Notes under the pieces: model-generated
Databases searched by the model: none
Seen by the model: only the letters and a program-made list of their open reading frames with translations
What the model was told of the DNA's origin: nothing
Assembly: GCF_900116425.1 (NCBI RefSeq)
Contig: NZ_FPAS01000001.1
Span: forward strand, 1,188,085-1,252,084
Direction: 5' to 3'
Length of the DNA stretch: 64,000 nucleotides
From: Lishizhenia tianjinensis
GTDB taxonomy: Bacteria > Bacteroidota > Bacteroidia > Flavobacteriales_D > Crocinitomicaceae
In this document: positions 11,933 to 20,448 of the stretch, in pieces
Numbering within the stretch: the stretch's first letter is position 1
Layout: each line of letters opens with the position of its first letter
Position numbers and translations under genes: made by a program

Positions 11933-13154
11933 AATTTAGGGCTTCCACTTTGGGTTGAGAAGCCAGTTCTACTTCATTCTCTGGTAATACGGCTACAAAT
12001 AAATCTGCCGTCGCATTTAAATTTAAGGGAAGTAAATCTTCGAACCTAATCCAACCTGTTTTATAATAGTAATCTGCACTTTGGTAATTTTCTTCCACGT
12101 GCAAGAAAGAAAGCTCTTCTAGACGCTTGGCATCTGTTGAACCTACATACACTTTCACTTTAAAATCTTGCGTTAAACTTAAATCCGTTAACACATTCGA
12201 TTTTTTATACTCGTATTGATAGTCATATAATAATGCCGAAATATCGCTTAACACTGCACTCGCCGTAGGTAAACTTCCCGCACCCTGACCTTTGAACAAT
12301 TGCTCATCAGAAAACAAACCTTCAACTGTTACACCGTTCAAAGCATTATCTATGGCATAGCAGTTATGGTCGGCAGGAATAAAGTGTGGAGCAACATAGG
12401 CCAAAAGTTTGTCATTTAATTTAACCGCCTTTGCCAAAAGTTTCACTTTTAATCCCTTCTCCTTGGCATACCTTACATCTCTTTGTTTAATATGACGAAT
12501 CCCATAATTGAAAACATCTTTAGGTTCTACCGTTAAACCAAAGGCGTGTTTCACCAAAATACACAACTTAAACTTGGCATCAAAAGCATCTACATCAAGG
12601 GTTGGATCAGACTCTGCATAGCCTAAATCACTGGCTTCTTGCAAGGCTTCATCATAAGATTTACCGGCATCGGTTTGTGTTAAAATGTAATTGGATGTCT
12701 CATTGAAGATACCTTCTAAACGCGAGAGTACATCTGATGTATAATACTCCTCTATATTTCTAATTACAGGAATACTTGCACATACTGCTGCCTCGTATAA
12801 AAAGGAAACTCCATTGTCTTTGGCCAAGTCTATCAATTCGTCCAAATGCTCGGCAATTAACTTTTTATTGGCACTTACCACATGTTTTTGCCTACGCAAA
12901 GCTTCGGTTACTATTTCATACGCAGCTTCTGCATCATCTATCAATTCAACCACCAGGTTAATGTTGGGGTTTTCTAAAATTTCTGCTTTATCAAAACCAT
13001 ATAATTCTGGAGCTATACTTCTCTTTTTGCTTCTATCTTTTACAACAATGCGTTCTATGTTGGCTTTAATTTGTTGTGTTTCATGCAGTACTTTGTACAA
13101 TCCACTTCCCACACATCCAAATCCGAATAATCCTATGTTTAACTTTGTGCTCAT
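11925..13154 (-). CDS. hom: Homoserine dehydrogenase
   Basis: The enzyme reduces aspartate semialdehyde to homoserine, the branch point to methionine and threonine. The 409-aa protein begins with the dinucleotide-binding motif GLFGFGCVGSGLY. It then has SANKKL, a family-typical but altered EAAVCASIPVI (usually EAAVGGGIP), GIFNETSNYILT (usually GILNGTTNYI) and AESDPTLDVDAFDAKFKLCIL, the substrate-site segment. There is no N-terminal aspartokinase domain. About 80 C-terminal residues may form a regulatory domain. It overlaps metX by 4 bases (ATGA), so homoserine supply is coupled to methionine demand through the upstream riboswitch. Confidence 0.9.
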   Translation of the reverse strand: MSTKLNIGLFGFGCVGSGLYKVLHETQQIKANIERIVVKDRSKKRSIAPELYGFDKAEILENPNINLVVELIDDAEAAYEIVTEALRRQKHVVSANKKLIAEHLDELIDLAKDNGVSFLYEAAVCASIPVIRNIEEYYTSDVLSRLEGIFNETSNYILTQTDAGKSYDEALQEASDLGYAESDPTLDVDAFDAKFKLCILVKHAFGLTVEPKDVFNYGIRHIKQRDVRYAKEKGLKVKLLAKAVKLNDKLLAYVAPHFIPADHNCYAIDNALNGVTVEGLFSDEQLFKGQGAGSLPTASAVLSDISALLYDYQYEYKKSNVLTDLSLTQDFKVKVYVGSTDAKRLEELSFLHVEENYQSADYYYKTGWIRFEDLLPLNLNATADLFVAVLPENEVELASQPKVEALNYV

Positions 13155-14215
13155 ACCGCTACTTTCTTAAATTTTGTAATCTTGTTTCTGTTAAAATTGT
13201 TGTTGATGTAATCATCGAGGTACTCTATGATTTGCTCCTTTTCGATGAGGAAACCATCATGTCCGTAAGGAGAATCTATGATACCTAATTGCGCATTTGG
13301 AATTTGCTCGGCTAAAAACTCTTGTTCTTCTTTTGGAAAGAGTCCGTCACTGTTCACTCCTATCACCAAACATGGGTTTTGTATCACTCCTAAAGCCCTA
13401 TGGAGTCCGCCTCTATTTCTCCCAACATTGTGGGCATCCATGCTTTTGGTAATGGCGTGATAACTAAAAGCATCGAAGCGCAAAGCAAACTTTACTCCTT
13501 GGTATTGTTGGTAACTAGAAGCTTTAAATTTGCTGAGTTCACCGTTGAAGTTTTCTTGTTGCGTCTGATTGTACAGGGCAGCAGTTCTGTAACTCAAAAG
13601 TGCGATGGACCGCGCAGCAACCAATCCGGTTTTGCCCCCTAATAAACTCTTGCGGTAAAAACTCCCATCACTCTCTATGGCCAATCGTTGCGATTCGTTG
13701 AATGCAATTCCATGTGGTGAATGTTGTGCATTCGTCGCAATTAAAATGGATGATTCAAAAACATTGCTGTTGAGTATGTTCCATTCTAAGGCGATTTGTC
13801 CGCCGTAAGAAGTCCCAACAAGGTGCTTAATTTTGCTTATCCCCAAGGAAATTCTCAAAAGATCAAAGGCACGTGCCGTATCACGGGTGGTTACCAAGGG
13901 AAAACTTCTAAAGTAACGCTCTTTGTTGCGCTTAAAAGATAGAGGATGAGTAGATCCATAAGGAGAGGCCAAGTTATTGGCACAGACTACAAAATAGCGT
14001 TTGGTATCTATAACCAAACCTGGACCTACGATGCCCTCCCACCATTGGGTTGGGTTTGTATCACCAGAGAGTGCATGACAAATCCACACCACATTATCCT
14101 TTTGAGGATTGAGGGTACCAAAAGTTTGGTAAGCCACAATCAAATCCTCTAATTTTTCGCCAGACTCCAAAAGAAAATCTTCTTCTGTTATCCATTTCTC
14201 CACGTTATTTTTCAT
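13151..14215 (-). CDS. metX: Homoserine O-acetyltransferase (MetX-type alpha/beta hydrolase)
   Basis: The 354-aa protein activates homoserine for methionine synthesis. It has the MetX opening with VVWICHALSGD and WWEGIVGPG, the oxyanion/nucleophile segment LVGTSYGGQIALEW (Ser nucleophile, where most MetX have GGSMGG), the acid residue in VIGVNSDGLFP and the catalytic His in SPYGHDGFLIE. Whether it uses acetyl- or succinyl-CoA cannot be settled from sequence, but its family is normally acetyl-specific. It is the first gene of the operon, with a leader of about 240 bases that contains a SAM riboswitch. Confidence 0.88.
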   Translation of the reverse strand: MKNNVEKWITEEDFLLESGEKLEDLIVAYQTFGTLNPQKDNVVWICHALSGDTNPTQWWEGIVGPGLVIDTKRYFVVCANNLASPYGSTHPLSFKRNKERYFRSFPLVTTRDTARAFDLLRISLGISKIKHLVGTSYGGQIALEWNILNSNVFESSILIATNAQHSPHGIAFNESQRLAIESDGSFYRKSLLGGKTGLVAARSIALLSYRTAALYNQTQQENFNGELSKFKASSYQQYQGVKFALRFDAFSYHAITKSMDAHNVGRNRGGLHRALGVIQNPCLVIGVNSDGLFPKEEQEFLAEQIPNAQLGIIDSPYGHDGFLIEKEQIIEYLDDYINNNFNRNKITKFKKVAV

Positions 14216-14340
14216 TCAAAAATAATTTTGGAGCGAATGCAAAAAGTAAAAACTCACAGCAAGGACAATGACTTGCGCAATTTTTATGTAAAAACAAATT
14301 TGGAAATTGCCGAAGCTAGAATTTCACAGTTTACATCACT

Positions 14341-14434
14341 CAATTTATCTATCAGGAATTGGCACCATGCTCATCGTTTGAGCGGGTTGCCAGAGGGTCA
14401 TAGAGCCTGTCTCTCACCTCTTCTACATAAATCG
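14341..14434 (-). promoter_or_regulatory. SAM-I-type riboswitch aptamer
   Basis: Read on the minus strand, the segment contains the hallmark blocks of the SAM-I clan in order: AGAGGTGAGAGA, CAGGCTCTATGACCCTC, GGCAACC (14391-14385), a GCTC/GAGC stem, GGTGCCAATTCC (14366-14355) and AGATAA. P1 is formed by CGATTTAT (14434-14427) and ATAAATTG (14348-14341). Only about five bases lie between the P3 strand and the final AGATAA block, so the usual P4 hairpin seems to be missing. It lies between a consensus promoter and metX, consistent with SAM feedback on the methionine operon. Confidence 0.9.
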
Positions 14435-14458
14435 AGGAACCTGTGTTCTTCGACGCCA

Positions 14459-14466
14459 CAAAGATA
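14459..14466 (-). promoter_or_regulatory. -7 box TATCTTTG of the methionine operon
   Basis: A perfect TAnnTTTG box on the minus strand predicts a start near 14454. That gives a leader of roughly 240 bases containing the whole SAM aptamer. Confidence 0.75.
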
Positions 14467-14551
14467 GAGTAGAATAAAATTTAAAAGCAAGAAAATTTTT
14501 AAAATTATTTTTCTCCTAAGTTAAAAACACAGTATTCACGGGAGTTATAGC

Positions 14552-14582
14552 CATAAAAAAAGTCCCGAAAAATTTCGGGACT
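14552..14582 (-). terminator. Intrinsic terminator
   Basis: A perfect stem, AGTCCCGAAA / TTTCGGGACT (14561-14582), is followed on the minus strand by a run of seven T. It ends the small secreted-protein gene at 14601-14849. Confidence 0.9.
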
Positions 14583-14600
14583 CAGATGAAGTTAATGGAA

Positions 14601-14849
14601 TTAGCGAACTAATTTTTCCATTTTTCTAACTTGTAGGGGAAGATGTTCTGTGGCTAAATTTCTGTCCACTTTTTTCACTGGATAATTTTTAATAATTGCA
14701 TCGGGGGCTGGTTTTTCTATGGGTATTGCTATAGCTCTTGGGCAGCTTCTATACAAGGGATTTTTTTCGTGATCTCCTGCACTTGCAACACCCGCAAGAA
14801 AAGTAAACATTGCCGTTAATGCCAGTGCTTTATACATGAATGTTTTCAT
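14601..14849 (-). CDS. Small secreted protein, 82 aa
   Basis: I chose the ATG at 14849 because it starts a good signal peptide (MKTFMYKALALTAMF...AGVASAG). The mature part is about 60 residues, basic and proline-rich, with a single Cys (YRSCPRA), and shows no domain I know. An in-frame ATG 27 bases upstream would spoil the signal peptide. It is a single gene with its own terminator, divergent from the next gene. Confidence 0.65.
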   Translation of the reverse strand: MKTFMYKALALTAMFTFLAGVASAGDHEKNPLYRSCPRAIAIPIEKPAPDAIIKNYPVKKVDRNLATEHLPLQVRKMEKLVR

Positions 14850-14919
14850 CTTTTTAAATTTTAAATCTGTACACACAAATTCAAAAGCTATGCCATCTTT
14901 TTTATATTTTAGGAAAAGT

Positions 14920-14927
14920 TATTTTTG
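14920..14927 (+). promoter_or_regulatory. -7 box TATTTTTG
   Basis: The consensus -7 box ends 10 bases before the ATG at 14938, so the untranslated leader should be only about 5 bases long. Confidence 0.55.
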
Positions 14928-14937
14928 CCGAAAAAAA

Positions 14938-15093
14938 ATGCAGAGCTACATTTTGGCCTTGATTCCTGCACTAATTGCAGGATCTATCAATAGTTACTAC
15001 TGGTACACCCGCGGATATAGAGGAGGAAAACTATTTTTCATGGGTACCATAGCGTTTTACGGCATCACCTTATTGATTTTAAATTTGTTTTAA
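14938..15093 (+). CDS. Small membrane protein, 51 aa
   Basis: Starting at 14938, MQSYILALIPALIAG, the protein has two hydrophobic helices (about residues 3-17 and 32-50) joined by a short basic, tyrosine-rich loop (YYWYTRGYRGGK). A longer frame opens upstream, but the promoter box at 14920-14927 lies inside it, so the short form is preferred. The stop codon is two bases before the EI24 gene, so the two should be co-transcribed. Function unknown. Confidence 0.65.
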   Translation: MQSYILALIPALIAGSINSYYWYTRGYRGGKLFFMGTIAFYGITLLILNLF

Positions 15094-15095
15094 AC

Positions 15096-15845
15096 ATGCA
15101 ACTACTGCGCAACCATCTACAAAGTCTACTACAAAGCATACAACTCTTAAGCAAGGGAAAATTTTTAATCTTCTTTATCCCTGGTATTTTGGTGAGTTTT
15201 TTCTTTTTCCTTTTGGTGAAAATTATCCATTTCATTTTCGGATTATTGGATTACGCAGGAGAAATTCCATGGGTTGGAAGTAGTTTAAGAACAGGATTTG
15301 CTGCCATGGATACCTGGAGCGAAGTAGGCTTAATTTACATTTTGCAGTTTTTTATTTTAACCCTCTTATCTCCTTTCAACACCCTCTTAAGTGAGCGCAT
15401 AGAAAATGAAGTTACGGGTTCTACTTTTAAAAGTGGATGGGAGCAAATTATCAAGGATGTTATCCGCATGATAGGTATATTATTGATAGGTTTTGTAATA
15501 GATATTTTCCTTTTCATTCTTTGGGATTTAACTCTGGCCAACCTTTTTAACCTGGATAGCCTCACCCCCGTGTACTTACTTATAATCAATAGCTTTTGGT
15601 TTGGGTTTGCTTTTTACGACTTCTCTTTAGAACGCCACAAAATCTCTAGTAAAAACAGTTATAAATTTGCATTAAACAAGTTTGGCTATATGATTTTAAC
15701 GGGTGCCCTTTTTACACTTCTACTGCGTCTACCTTATTTTGGTGTGGCCATAGGGTCTGTACTAATGACGGCGGTGGCTACACTCAACTTCTTAGCTTTA
15801 CAAAAAGCATCAAAGAGGGACTGCAGCGACAGCTTGGAGGAGTAA
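15096..15845 (+). CDS. EI24 domain (CysZ-like) integral membrane protein
   Basis: The 249-aa protein has about four to six membrane helices and matches the EI24/CysZ pattern, including the LLSPFNTLLSERIENEVTG segment typical of bacterial members. CysZ proteins import sulfate in proteobacteria, whereas Bacteroidota EI24 proteins have no proven substrate. It is the second gene of a two-gene unit with the 51-aa membrane protein. About 270 bases without a gene follow. Confidence 0.8.
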   Translation: MQLLRNHLQSLLQSIQLLSKGKFLIFFIPGILVSFFFFLLVKIIHFIFGLLDYAGEIPWVGSSLRTGFAAMDTWSEVGLIYILQFFILTLLSPFNTLLSERIENEVTGSTFKSGWEQIIKDVIRMIGILLIGFVIDIFLFILWDLTLANLFNLDSLTPVYLLIINSFWFGFAFYDFSLERHKISSKNSYKFALNKFGYMILTGALFTLLLRLPYFGVAIGSVLMTAVATLNFLALQKASKRDCSDSLEE

Positions 15846-16074
15846 AAACCTGCCAAAACTCAGAAGAAAAAAGCGACCCAAGAAGCTCTTTTTCTGACCT
15901 AGTTTTAAAGGAATTTTAATGCTACAACTACAGCGTAAGGCCCGGTGCGAAAAAAGGAGATAATTTTCCCAAAATTGATCTACTTTTTACAGCAACTTTG
16001 CCCCTAACTTTAAAATTTCACACAATTCTTTCTGATTCGCCCTTGGACATGGGTGCTACTCCTCTTTAGTTTTA

Positions 16075-16082
16075 TATTTTTG
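16075..16082 (+). promoter_or_regulatory. -7 box TATTTTTG upstream of mutA
   Basis: The consensus box lies 31 bases before the mutA ATG, giving a leader of roughly 27 bases. I see no cobalamin riboswitch between 15846 and 16113. Confidence 0.55.
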
Positions 16083-16113
16083 TGGGTAACGCTGAGCGAT
16101 TGAAACTAAAATT

Positions 16114-17394
16114 ATGAGTGATTTTTTCAAAGATTTTACAATACCCAGTTTAAACGACTGGCAAGCCAAAATAACCAAGGATTTAAGAGGTAGCGACTTC
16201 GAAGAAGCGATGACCAATACCTATCCCTTGGAAGAAATAAGCTACAAAGCAAATTACCACTACTCTACCTCTGAGGTAGAAAATGAAATACCTGGAACGG
16301 GTGACTATAAAAGAGGCGGAAAATTTGAACAAAATGCCTGGGAAATCATGGCGGAGGTTCCTGCCAATTTAGATGCTAAAGCTCAAAATGCTTATGCGCT
16401 AGATGCTTTGATGAAAGGAAACACAGCTTTGCGTTTGGACTTCGGAAATTTCTCTAATGAAGAATGTAAAACCGTAGTTGAAGGAATAGGCTTTGCACAC
16501 ATCCATACATTTATTACGGTAAACAATGAGGAACAATTTGAATTGGCCCAAGAGATTGCTTACCAAACTGAAAATAAAGTACGTATACTTTCTAAAAACT
16601 CGGTTGCCAAAAACATTTGTATAGACGCAAGAGAAGTTTTGGTGAGTGGTGGAAATTCTACGCAGGAAATTGCTTATGCCTTGCACAAAGGGCATGAAGA
16701 ATTACACCTTTTGATAGAGAACGGTGTGAGCGTGGATAATGCTGCAGCTTGTATACACTTCAAATTGGGTATAGGAAACCTTTACTTTTTAGAAATCGCC
16801 AAATTCAGAGTGTTGCGTAAATTGTGGAGCTTTATTGTGGAGCAATATCAACCTGAGCATGCGTGTTCTAAGGTAGCTACCATAGAAGCTCAAACGATAG
16901 ATGTAAACAAATCGGTGAAAGATCCTTACACTAACTTACTACGTTTAACAACAGAATGTTTAAGTGCTGCAGTGGGTGGAGCTGATTTTATAGTGGTTCG
17001 TCCGTACGACCAAAGAGCAACCAACAAACGTCCAGAGTTTACACAGCGTATGGCCAACAACATTTCTTTGATTTTAAAAGAAGAGTCTTACATAGACAAA
17101 GTAATAGACCCGGCTGGTGGAGCTTATGCTTTAGAAGCCATTACTGAAGTTTTGGAAGAAAATGCATGGAAGCGTTTCCAAGCTTTAGAGAACGGAGAAA
17201 TGGATGCTTTTATCGCTGACGTAAATGCAATTAGAGCACAACGTATTGCCAGTGTGGAAGAAAAGAAAAACACCTTGATAGGAATCAACAAATTTCCGAA
17301 CATTACAGATGAAGACAACACGTGGCTAGCAGCCGAAAAAACGGTGTTTGGAAGTGAATTAATTTTAGAAAGAGACGCTAACGTAGAATTGTAA
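16114..17394 (+). CDS. mutA: Methylmalonyl-CoA mutase small subunit
   Basis: The 426-aa protein is homologous to the barrel domain of the large subunit but lacks the B12-binding domain, as is normal for the small subunit of the heterodimer. The FIVVRPYDQ and [11 protein letters not shown] segments correspond to large-subunit residues around the active-site barrel. The dimer interconverts methylmalonyl-CoA and succinyl-CoA in propionate metabolism. Its stop codon shares one base with the mutB start (TAATG), so translation is coupled. At 426 aa it is somewhat shorter than many small subunits. Confidence 0.93.
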   Translation: MSDFFKDFTIPSLNDWQAKITKDLRGSDFEEAMTNTYPLEEISYKANYHYSTSEVENEIPGTGDYKRGGKFEQNAWEIMAEVPANLDAKAQNAYALDALMKGNTALRLDFGNFSNEECKTVVEGIGFAHIHTFITVNNEEQFELAQEIAYQTENKVRILSKNSVAKNICIDAREVLVSGGNSTQEIAYALHKGHEELHLLIENGVSVDNAAACIHFKLGIGNLYFLEIAKFRVLRKLWSFIVEQYQPEHACSKVATIEAQTIDVNKSVKDPYTNLLRLTTECLSAAVGGADFIVVRPYDQRATNKRPEFTQRMANNISLILKEESYIDKVIDPAGGAYALEAITEVLEENAWKRFQALENGEMDAFIADVNAIRAQRIASVEEKKNTLIGINKFPNITDEDNTWLAAEKTVFGSELILERDANVEL

Positions 17395-19526
17395 TGGAGA
17401 AGGTAGATTTTAGAACATTAGATATTAAAACAACGGCGTCTGCTCCTAAGCACGAAGCCAAAGAAATATTCGATACCGCTGAGAAAATTAAATTACAGAA
17501 TTTTTACAGCAAAGAAGACATAAAAGATAGTAAACACACGGCTTACGTAAGTGGTTTACCTCCTTATTTGGGAGGCCCCTACTCCACAATGTATACGGTG
17601 AGGCCTTGGACCATTCGTCAATATGCTGGATTTAGTACGGCAGAAGAATCGAATGCTTTTTACAGACGTAATTTGGCGGCTGGACAAAAAGGTTTATCGG
17701 TTGCTTTTGATTTAGCGACACACAGAGGTTACGACTCAGATCATGAACGTGTGGTAGGAGACGTTGGAAAAGCCGGTGTTGCCATAGACAGCATTTTAGA
17801 CATGAAGGTTTTGTTTGATCAAATTCCTTTAGACAAGATGTCGGTTTCTATGACCATGAATGGAGCTGTAATTCCTATTATGGCTTTTTACATTGTTGCA
17901 GCAGAAGAGCAAGGCGTTGACAAGAAAGACTTGGCAGGAACCATTCAGAATGATATTTTGAAGGAGTTCATGGTACGAAATACCTACATCTACCCGCCCA
18001 AGCCTTCGATGAAAATCATTTCAGACATCTTTGAGTACACTTCTCAAAACATGCCGAAATTCAACTCTATTTCTATTTCTGGTTACCACATGCAAGAAGC
18101 AGGTGCAACCGCAGGAATTGAGTTAGCTTATACCTTGGCAGATGGTTTAGAATATCTAAAAGCTGGTATAGAAGCTGGTTTAAAAGTGGATGAATTTGCA
18201 CCGCGTTTGAGTTTCTTCTGGGCCATTGGAATGAACCACTACATGGAGATTGCTAAAATGAGAGCCGGTCGTTTGATTTGGTCGAAATTAGTAGCACAGT
18301 TTAACCCTGAGAATCCAAAATCTTTGGCGTTGAGAACGCACTGCCAAACTTCTGGATGGAGTTTAACAGAGCAAGATCCTTTCAACAACGTGGCAAGAAC
18401 GTGTATAGAAGCCTTGGCTGCAGCCTTTGGTGGAACACAATCATTACACACCAATGCTTTGGACGAGGCCATTGCTTTACCAACAGATTTCTCTGCACGT
18501 ATAGCGCGTAACACGCAAATTTACCTACAGGAAGAAACTGGAATTACGGATGTTATTGACCCTTGGGCAGGAAGTTACTACGTTGAAAAATTAACCGAAG
18601 AGTTGGTGGACAAAGCGTGGGAGTTGATTGAAGAGGTTCAGGAATTGGGTGGAATGGCCAAAGCCATAGAAACAGGAGTTCCAAAAATGCGTATTGAGGA
18701 AGCTGCGGCAAGAAAACAAGCGCGTTTAGATGCTGGAAAAGATATTTTAGTAGGTGTAAACCGCTACCAATTAGAAAAGGAAGATGCTATTGAAATTTTA
18801 GAGGTTGACAACACTAAAGTGCGTCTTTCTCAAATTGAACGTCTGGAGAAACTAAGAGCGGAAAGAGACGATGCAAAAGTGAAAGCTTCTTTGGCGAAGT
18901 TAGAAGAAGTTGCCGCTACAGGAAAAGGAAATTTATTGGCAGCTGCAGTAGATTGTGCGCGAGACAGAGCCTCTTTGGGTGAAATTTCAGCAGCCATGGA
19001 GAAAACTTTTGGTAGATACCAAGCAACAATTCGATCTATTAGTGGTGTTTATTCATCAGAAGCTATGCAAGATAAAGACTTTGAAAATGCTCAGGCTTTG
19101 GCCAATGAGTTCGCAGAACTAGAAGGAAGACGTCCGAGAATTATGGTGGCGAAGATGGGACAAGATGGTCATGACAGAGGTGCTAAAGTTATCGCAACCT
19201 CATTTGCCGACATAGGATTTGATGTAGATATAGGACCTTTGTTCCAAACACCTGCAGAAGCAGCCAAGCAAGCTGTAGAAAATGACGTACACGTATTAGG
19301 TGTGAGTTCATTGGCTGCAGGTCACAAAACTTTGGTTCCACAAGTAATAGAAGAATTAGAAAAATTAGGCCGAGGAGACATTATGGTAGTTGCCGGAGGA
19401 GTAATACCTCAACAAGACTATGATTTCTTGTATGAAGCCGGTGTTTTTGGGGTGTTTGGACCTGGAACAAAAATTTCCAAAGCTGCTCAAAACATCTTAA
19501 ATTTACTAATTGAAAGTACCAAATAA
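17394..19526 (+). CDS. mutB: Methylmalonyl-CoA mutase large subunit
   Basis: The catalytic subunit has 710 aa, close to the family norm. The N-terminal TIM barrel contains [51 protein letters not shown] and [11 protein letters not shown]. The C-terminal Rossmann domain binds adenosylcobalamin, with the [10 protein letters not shown] motif whose His ligates cobalt, followed by [10 protein letters not shown] and [12 protein letters not shown]. It forms an operon with mutA. No meaB/argK-type chaperone gene is present nearby. Confidence 0.97.
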   Translation: MEKVDFRTLDIKTTASAPKHEAKEIFDTAEKIKLQNFYSKEDIKDSKHTAYVSGLPPYLGGPYSTMYTVRPWTIRQYAGFSTAEESNAFYRRNLAAGQKGLSVAFDLATHRGYDSDHERVVGDVGKAGVAIDSILDMKVLFDQIPLDKMSVSMTMNGAVIPIMAFYIVAAEEQGVDKKDLAGTIQNDILKEFMVRNTYIYPPKPSMKIISDIFEYTSQNMPKFNSISISGYHMQEAGATAGIELAYTLADGLEYLKAGIEAGLKVDEFAPRLSFFWAIGMNHYMEIAKMRAGRLIWSKLVAQFNPENPKSLALRTHCQTSGWSLTEQDPFNNVARTCIEALAAAFGGTQSLHTNALDEAIALPTDFSARIARNTQIYLQEETGITDVIDPWAGSYYVEKLTEELVDKAWELIEEVQELGGMAKAIETGVPKMRIEEAAARKQARLDAGKDILVGVNRYQLEKEDAIEILEVDNTKVRLSQIERLEKLRAERDDAKVKASLAKLEEVAATGKGNLLAAAVDCARDRASLGEISAAMEKTFGRYQATIRSISGVYSSEAMQDKDFENAQALANEFAELEGRRPRIMVAKMGQDGHDRGAKVIATSFADIGFDVDIGPLFQTPAEAAKQAVENDVHVLGVSSLAAGHKTLVPQVIEELEKLGRGDIMVVAGGVIPQQDYDFLYEAGVFGVFGPGTKISKAAQNILNLLIESTK

Positions 19527-19601
19527 TCGATTTTATACATAAACGGTTATGGTAATTAATATAAAATGAGCACTTTTGTGCCGCAATTAAAAAATATAAC
19601 T

Positions 19602-20312
19602 ATGAAAAAATTTTTACTTACAATCGCTTGTTCAGCTGTTGCAGCTTTAACATTCGGACAAAAAGAAATCGCTGTTACTTTAAACTTACCAGCAACTAAT
19701 GACGTAATTACTCAAGGAGTAGCTTTCGATTTAGACTTTACTGTTACGAATAACGGTCCTGATGACTTAGTTGTTGAAGATACTGTATACTTCGGTTTAG
19801 CTTTAGATGGACAATTGGTAACACAAGGTGTTTACGCAGCAAACAGAACTACTGGTACTATTGCAGCAGGAGGATCATTCACTTACACAACTGACATATT
19901 CAGTTTCCCACAATTGGGAGATAACAACCAACACTCTTTCTGTGTAGTTGTATTGTTAGCAGATTCTGATTCTTCTTACAACTTTGTATCTGAGACAGAC
20001 ATGACAAACAACCAATCTTGTAACGACATACAATTTGCTGGATCTACAGCAAGTACAACCGAGTTTGGTCAAGTTGTTAACGCTATCTCTGCATTCCCTA
20101 ACCCAGCAACTTCTACAGTAAACTTTGAAGTTTCTACAGGAGCTGAGGAAATCGTTATTTACGATGTTAACGGAAAAGCAGTAAGAACTGTAGCTGTTGA
20201 AAACGAAATTGAAACAGTTGATGTTTCTGATTTAGAAAATGGAGTTTACTTCTACGCTGTTAGATTCGAAAACGGTGAAGTAAAACAAGAAAGATTAGTA
20301 GTTAGCAAATAA
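19602..20312 (+). CDS. Secreted protein with T9SS type A sorting domain
   Basis: I chose the start at 19602 (MKKFLLTIACSAVAALTFGQ), a canonical signal peptide; an upstream ATG at 19566 would add 12 residues. The 236-aa product has one CARDB/DUF11-like immunoglobulin domain (about residues 20-130), with VTNNGPDDLVVED. The C-terminal sorting domain begins AFPNPATSTVNFE and ends GVYFYAVRFENGEVKQERLVVSK. It is therefore exported through the type IX system and may be anchored at the cell surface. Codon use is strongly A/T-biased and uniform, as in highly expressed genes. It is followed by a terminator. Confidence 0.88.
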   Translation: MKKFLLTIACSAVAALTFGQKEIAVTLNLPATNDVITQGVAFDLDFTVTNNGPDDLVVEDTVYFGLALDGQLVTQGVYAANRTTGTIAAGGSFTYTTDIFSFPQLGDNNQHSFCVVVLLADSDSSYNFVSETDMTNNQSCNDIQFAGSTASTTEFGQVVNAISAFPNPATSTVNFEVSTGAEEIVIYDVNGKAVRTVAVENEIETVDVSDLENGVYFYAVRFENGEVKQERLVVSK

Positions 20313-20334
20313 GCTTAACGCAACTTTTTATAAG

Positions 20335-20366
20335 TCCCGGTTCATTCATTTGAATCGGGATTTTTT
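20335..20366 (+). terminator. Intrinsic terminator
   Basis: The stem TCCCGGTTCA / TGAATCGGGA (20335-20344 and 20351-20360) is followed by six T. It ends the T9SS cargo gene. Confidence 0.85.
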
Positions 20367-20395
20367 ATGCACCAAAGTTTTTGAAGAGGAAGCAT

Positions 20396-20432
20396 AAAAA
20401 AAATCCCAGCTCTAAGGAACTGGGATTTTTTA
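20396..20432 (-). terminator. Intrinsic terminator
   Basis: The stem AAATCCCAG / CTGGGATTT has T runs on both sides. It lies just past the end of the minus-strand RNA methyltransferase gene and works together with the previous terminator between convergent genes. Confidence 0.85.
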
Positions 20433-20448
20433 AACTATTTAAAGTGCT

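Noticed and set aside
13278-13642. Plus-strand open frames antisense to metX
   Set aside because: They are opposite a gene with intact catalytic motifs and have no start signals or homology.
15846-16113. Cobalamin riboswitch upstream of the B12-dependent mutase
   Set aside because: No B12-box-like sequence is present; the promoter is close to the gene and leaves only about 27 bases of leader.
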